DNA from: G963665185 sp963665185
GTDB taxonomy: Bacteria > Desulfobacterota > Desulfovibrionia > Desulfovibrionales > Desulfovibrionaceae
Assembly (NCBI GenBank): GCA_963665185.2
Contig: CAXXPO010000021.1
Span: 124,001-188,000, forward strand
DNA length: 64,000 bases
Reading direction: 5' to 3'
In this document: positions 62,641-64,000 of the stretch, piece by piece
How positions within the stretch are numbered: position 1 is the first letter of the stretch
Layout: each line of letters starts with the position of its first letter
Notes under the pieces: model-generated
What the model was told of the DNA's origin: nothing
The model's input: the letters and a program-made list of their open reading frames with translations, nothing else
Databases searched by the model: none
Position numbers and translations under genes: made by a program

Positions 62641-63512
62641 TCACTCCTGGCTGGTTTTGGGGTCGAGGAGTTTGCGCAGGCTCCCCCCAATGACGTCGAA
62701 CATTTTGACCATCAGAACCAGGGCGCAGCCCGGGGCCACGGCCAACCACCAGTGGCCGGTGGACAGATGGCGCATGGCCTCGGCCAGCAGAATGCCGATG
62801 GATGGCACGTGCGGTGTCAGTCCGAAGCCGAGAAAGGTCAGGCCGGCGGCGTGCATGATGGCGTGGGGGAAAAGCAGAACCAATCCCACAAGAAATTGCG
62901 GGGAAAACATGGGGCAGCATGTGATGGCGGGCGATCCACAGGCGGCTGCGTCCCAGTTTGCGGGATTGCAGCACGAACTGGCACTCGCGTAACTGGAGTA
63001 TTTCCGCCCGGATGATGCGGGCCAGCCGCGTCCAATGAGTCAGAGCAACGGCCGTTACCACGCCTGCCGCTCCGCCCCCCAGGGCAAAGGAAACCAGGAT
63101 GAGCATCACCAGATGGGGCGTGGACATGACCACATCCACCATGCCGGTGACCAGGGCGTCGGTGCGCTTGCCCATGGTGGCCGCGCCGATGCCGAGCGCA
63201 AGGGCCACAACGGTGCTGCACAGGGCAGCGCCCAGCCCTACTTGCAGGCTCAGGCACAATCCTTTGATGGTGCGGGTGAACATGTCGCGGCCCAGCCAGT
63301 CCGTCCCGAAAGGATGGTCCAGGGATGGAGCGAGATTGCGGGCCAGGAAGTTCGTATTCAGCCCGGCCGTGTCAAGAAGGGCGGCCAGGACGAAAACTCC
63401 GGCCAGGGTTTCCCGCGGCCAGGCCCAGCATCCACGAGGTGCGGCCCCGGCGGGTGGCAAGTCCCGAGCGGGCGAAGGCACGTAACGGAGACGGCAGGGT
63501 TGCGGTGGTCAT
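62641..63512 (-). pseudogene. Peptide/nickel ABC importer permease, DppC-like (two frameshifts as read)
   Basis: Start ATG 63512 overlaps the upstream permease stop (ATGA). An extra base in a G3 run near 63417 and another in a C4 run near 62908 shift the frame. The middle reads GVFVLAALLDTAGLNTNFLARNL, HPFGTDWLGRDMFTRTIKG and VDVVMSTPHLVMLIL. The end reads PQFLVGLVLLFPHAIMHAAGLTFLGFGL and closes at 62641. HPFGTDxLGRD and the GLSFLGxG-like loop are DppC family marks. Restored length is about 289 residues. Likely functional in the cell. Confidence 0.85.
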
Positions 63513-64000
63513 GCCTTGCCTCCCGTTATCGCTCCCAGGTCCCCGGACAGACGGATGCGCGGGTCCACCACATTGTATAAAATGTCGGCAATGGCGTTGC
63601 CCGCCACTACGAAGAGGGTCGAGAAGAGCACGATGCCGAGCAGCAGGGGAACGTCCCCGCGGACTCCTGCCTCCACCGTGGTCCTTCCGAGGCCGGGGTA
63701 GGAAAAGACCTGCTCGGCCAGCACGGATCCTCCGAAGAGTTCGCCAAGGGAAGCGAACTGCAGGGTCAGGGCGGGCAGCAGTACATTGCGGACGCCATGG
63801 CGCAGGCCCACTCCCAGTCGGCTTTCTCCCTGGGCGAAAGCGAACAGGGCGTAGTCGCTCTGGAAGACGTCCACCATTTTTTCCCGGGTGTGCAGGGCTA
63901 TCTGGGCCACGCCGATGACCGAAAGGGTCAGCCCCGGAAGGATCAGATGTTCCAATCGTTGCCCAAGGCTTATGTCCTCCGGGGCCACTCCCAGCGGCCC
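63509..64000 (-). CDS. Peptide/nickel ABC importer permease, DppB-like (5' end outside window)
   Basis: C-terminal 163 codons of a DppB/NikB permease; the frame stays open to the window edge. Visible: EHLILPGLTLSVIGVAQIALHTREKMVDVFQSDYALFA, then the permease core GVRNVLLPALTLQFASLGELFGGSVLAEQVFSYPGLGRTTVEAGVRGDVPLLLG and the end YNVVDPRIRLSGD. The motif order is standard for the family. Its stop overlaps the DppC-like start. Peptide, nickel or other solute cannot be told without the binding protein. Confidence 0.92.
   Translation of the reverse strand, partial: GPLGVAPEDISLGQRLEHLILPGLTLSVIGVAQIALHTREKMVDVFQSDYALFAFAQGESRLGVGLRHGVRNVLLPALTLQFASLGELFGGSVLAEQVFSYPGLGRTTVEAGVRGDVPLLLGIVLFSTLFVVAGNAIADILYNVVDPRIRLSGDLGAITGGKA

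Noticed and set aside
61703..63481. A single long open frame that would fuse an ABC permease to an ABC ATPase
   Set aside because: The permease's own conserved ending lies in another frame and stops at 62641. The ATPase has its own ATG at 62638. The fusion arises from an extra C near 62908.
1..64000. CRISPR arrays, insertion sequences and rRNA genes
   Set aside because: No regularly spaced repeats, transposase-like proteins or rRNA stretches were seen on either strand.

Overview
The window is GC-rich bacterial DNA with dense genes, short intergenic gaps and many ATGA stop/start overlaps. Gene content points to a sulfate-reducing deltaproteobacterium of the Desulfovibrio type. The pointers are an incomplete mannose-family PTS next to rapZ/ptsN, the kdsA-kdsC-lptC-lptA-lptB set, many sensor kinases and chemotaxis-like regulators, a Lon-like AAA protease and a PII/Amt pair behind a sigma-54 promoter. 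This is inference from gene order and families; no 16S gene is present.

Layout. 1-9888: part of a type VI secretion locus on the plus strand (ClpV copy 1, VgrG, a YwqK/MORN repeat protein, a PAAR-like DUF4280 protein, a two-SPOR membrane protein, a membrane-anchored helical protein, ClpV copy 2). 10183-11090: rplM-rpsI on the minus strand. 11360-16543: Tim44-like protein, CheY-like regulator, SHOCT and HD proteins, REC-TPR protein, adenosine-specific kinase. 16944-22277: rpoN-hpf-ptsN, then rapZ and PTS IIA-IIB-IIC. 22480-25126: a three-gene overlapping operon (two unknown proteins and an amidohydrolase). 25136-37022: pgpA, a hybrid histidine kinase, a nitronate monooxygenase-like protein, hsp20 plus Lon-like protease, a glyoxalase-fold protein, a Pta-like DRTGG protein, ArsC and an AraC regulator. 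37100-46669: proline-dehydrogenase-like protein, DUF2000, GNAT, histidine kinase, sugar transferase, a cheR-HDOD-cheX operon and rsgA. 46775-49483: a repeat protein, tRNA-Ser(CGA), a gene-free stretch and tadA. 49564-55480: purQ, then pyrG-kdsA-kdsC-lptC-lptA-lptB. 55770-60512: tgt, glnK and amt, a GT4 glycosyltransferase and a stand-alone AsnC ligand-binding domain. 60699-64000: a small membrane protein and the end of a peptide/nickel ABC importer operon.

How the genes connect. The T6SS segment encodes spike (VgrG), tip (PAAR-like) and sheath-recycling ATPase (ClpV, twice). rpoN supplies sigma-54, and a good -24/-12 sigma-54 element precedes amt-glnK. The kds/lpt genes make KDO and export LPS; in Desulfovibrio relatives, as I recall, they run directly into rpoN-hpf-ptsN-rapZ-PTS, whereas here the two halves lie about 36 kb apart in swapped order.

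Caution. At least six conserved genes (clpV copy 1, vgrG, PTS IIC, an unknown gene, the amidohydrolase and an ABC permease) are broken by one-base gains or losses, mostly in short homopolymers, while their reading continues perfectly in the next frame. That pattern fits indel errors in the sequence better than widespread gene decay, so these genes are given as whole loci with the break points stated.
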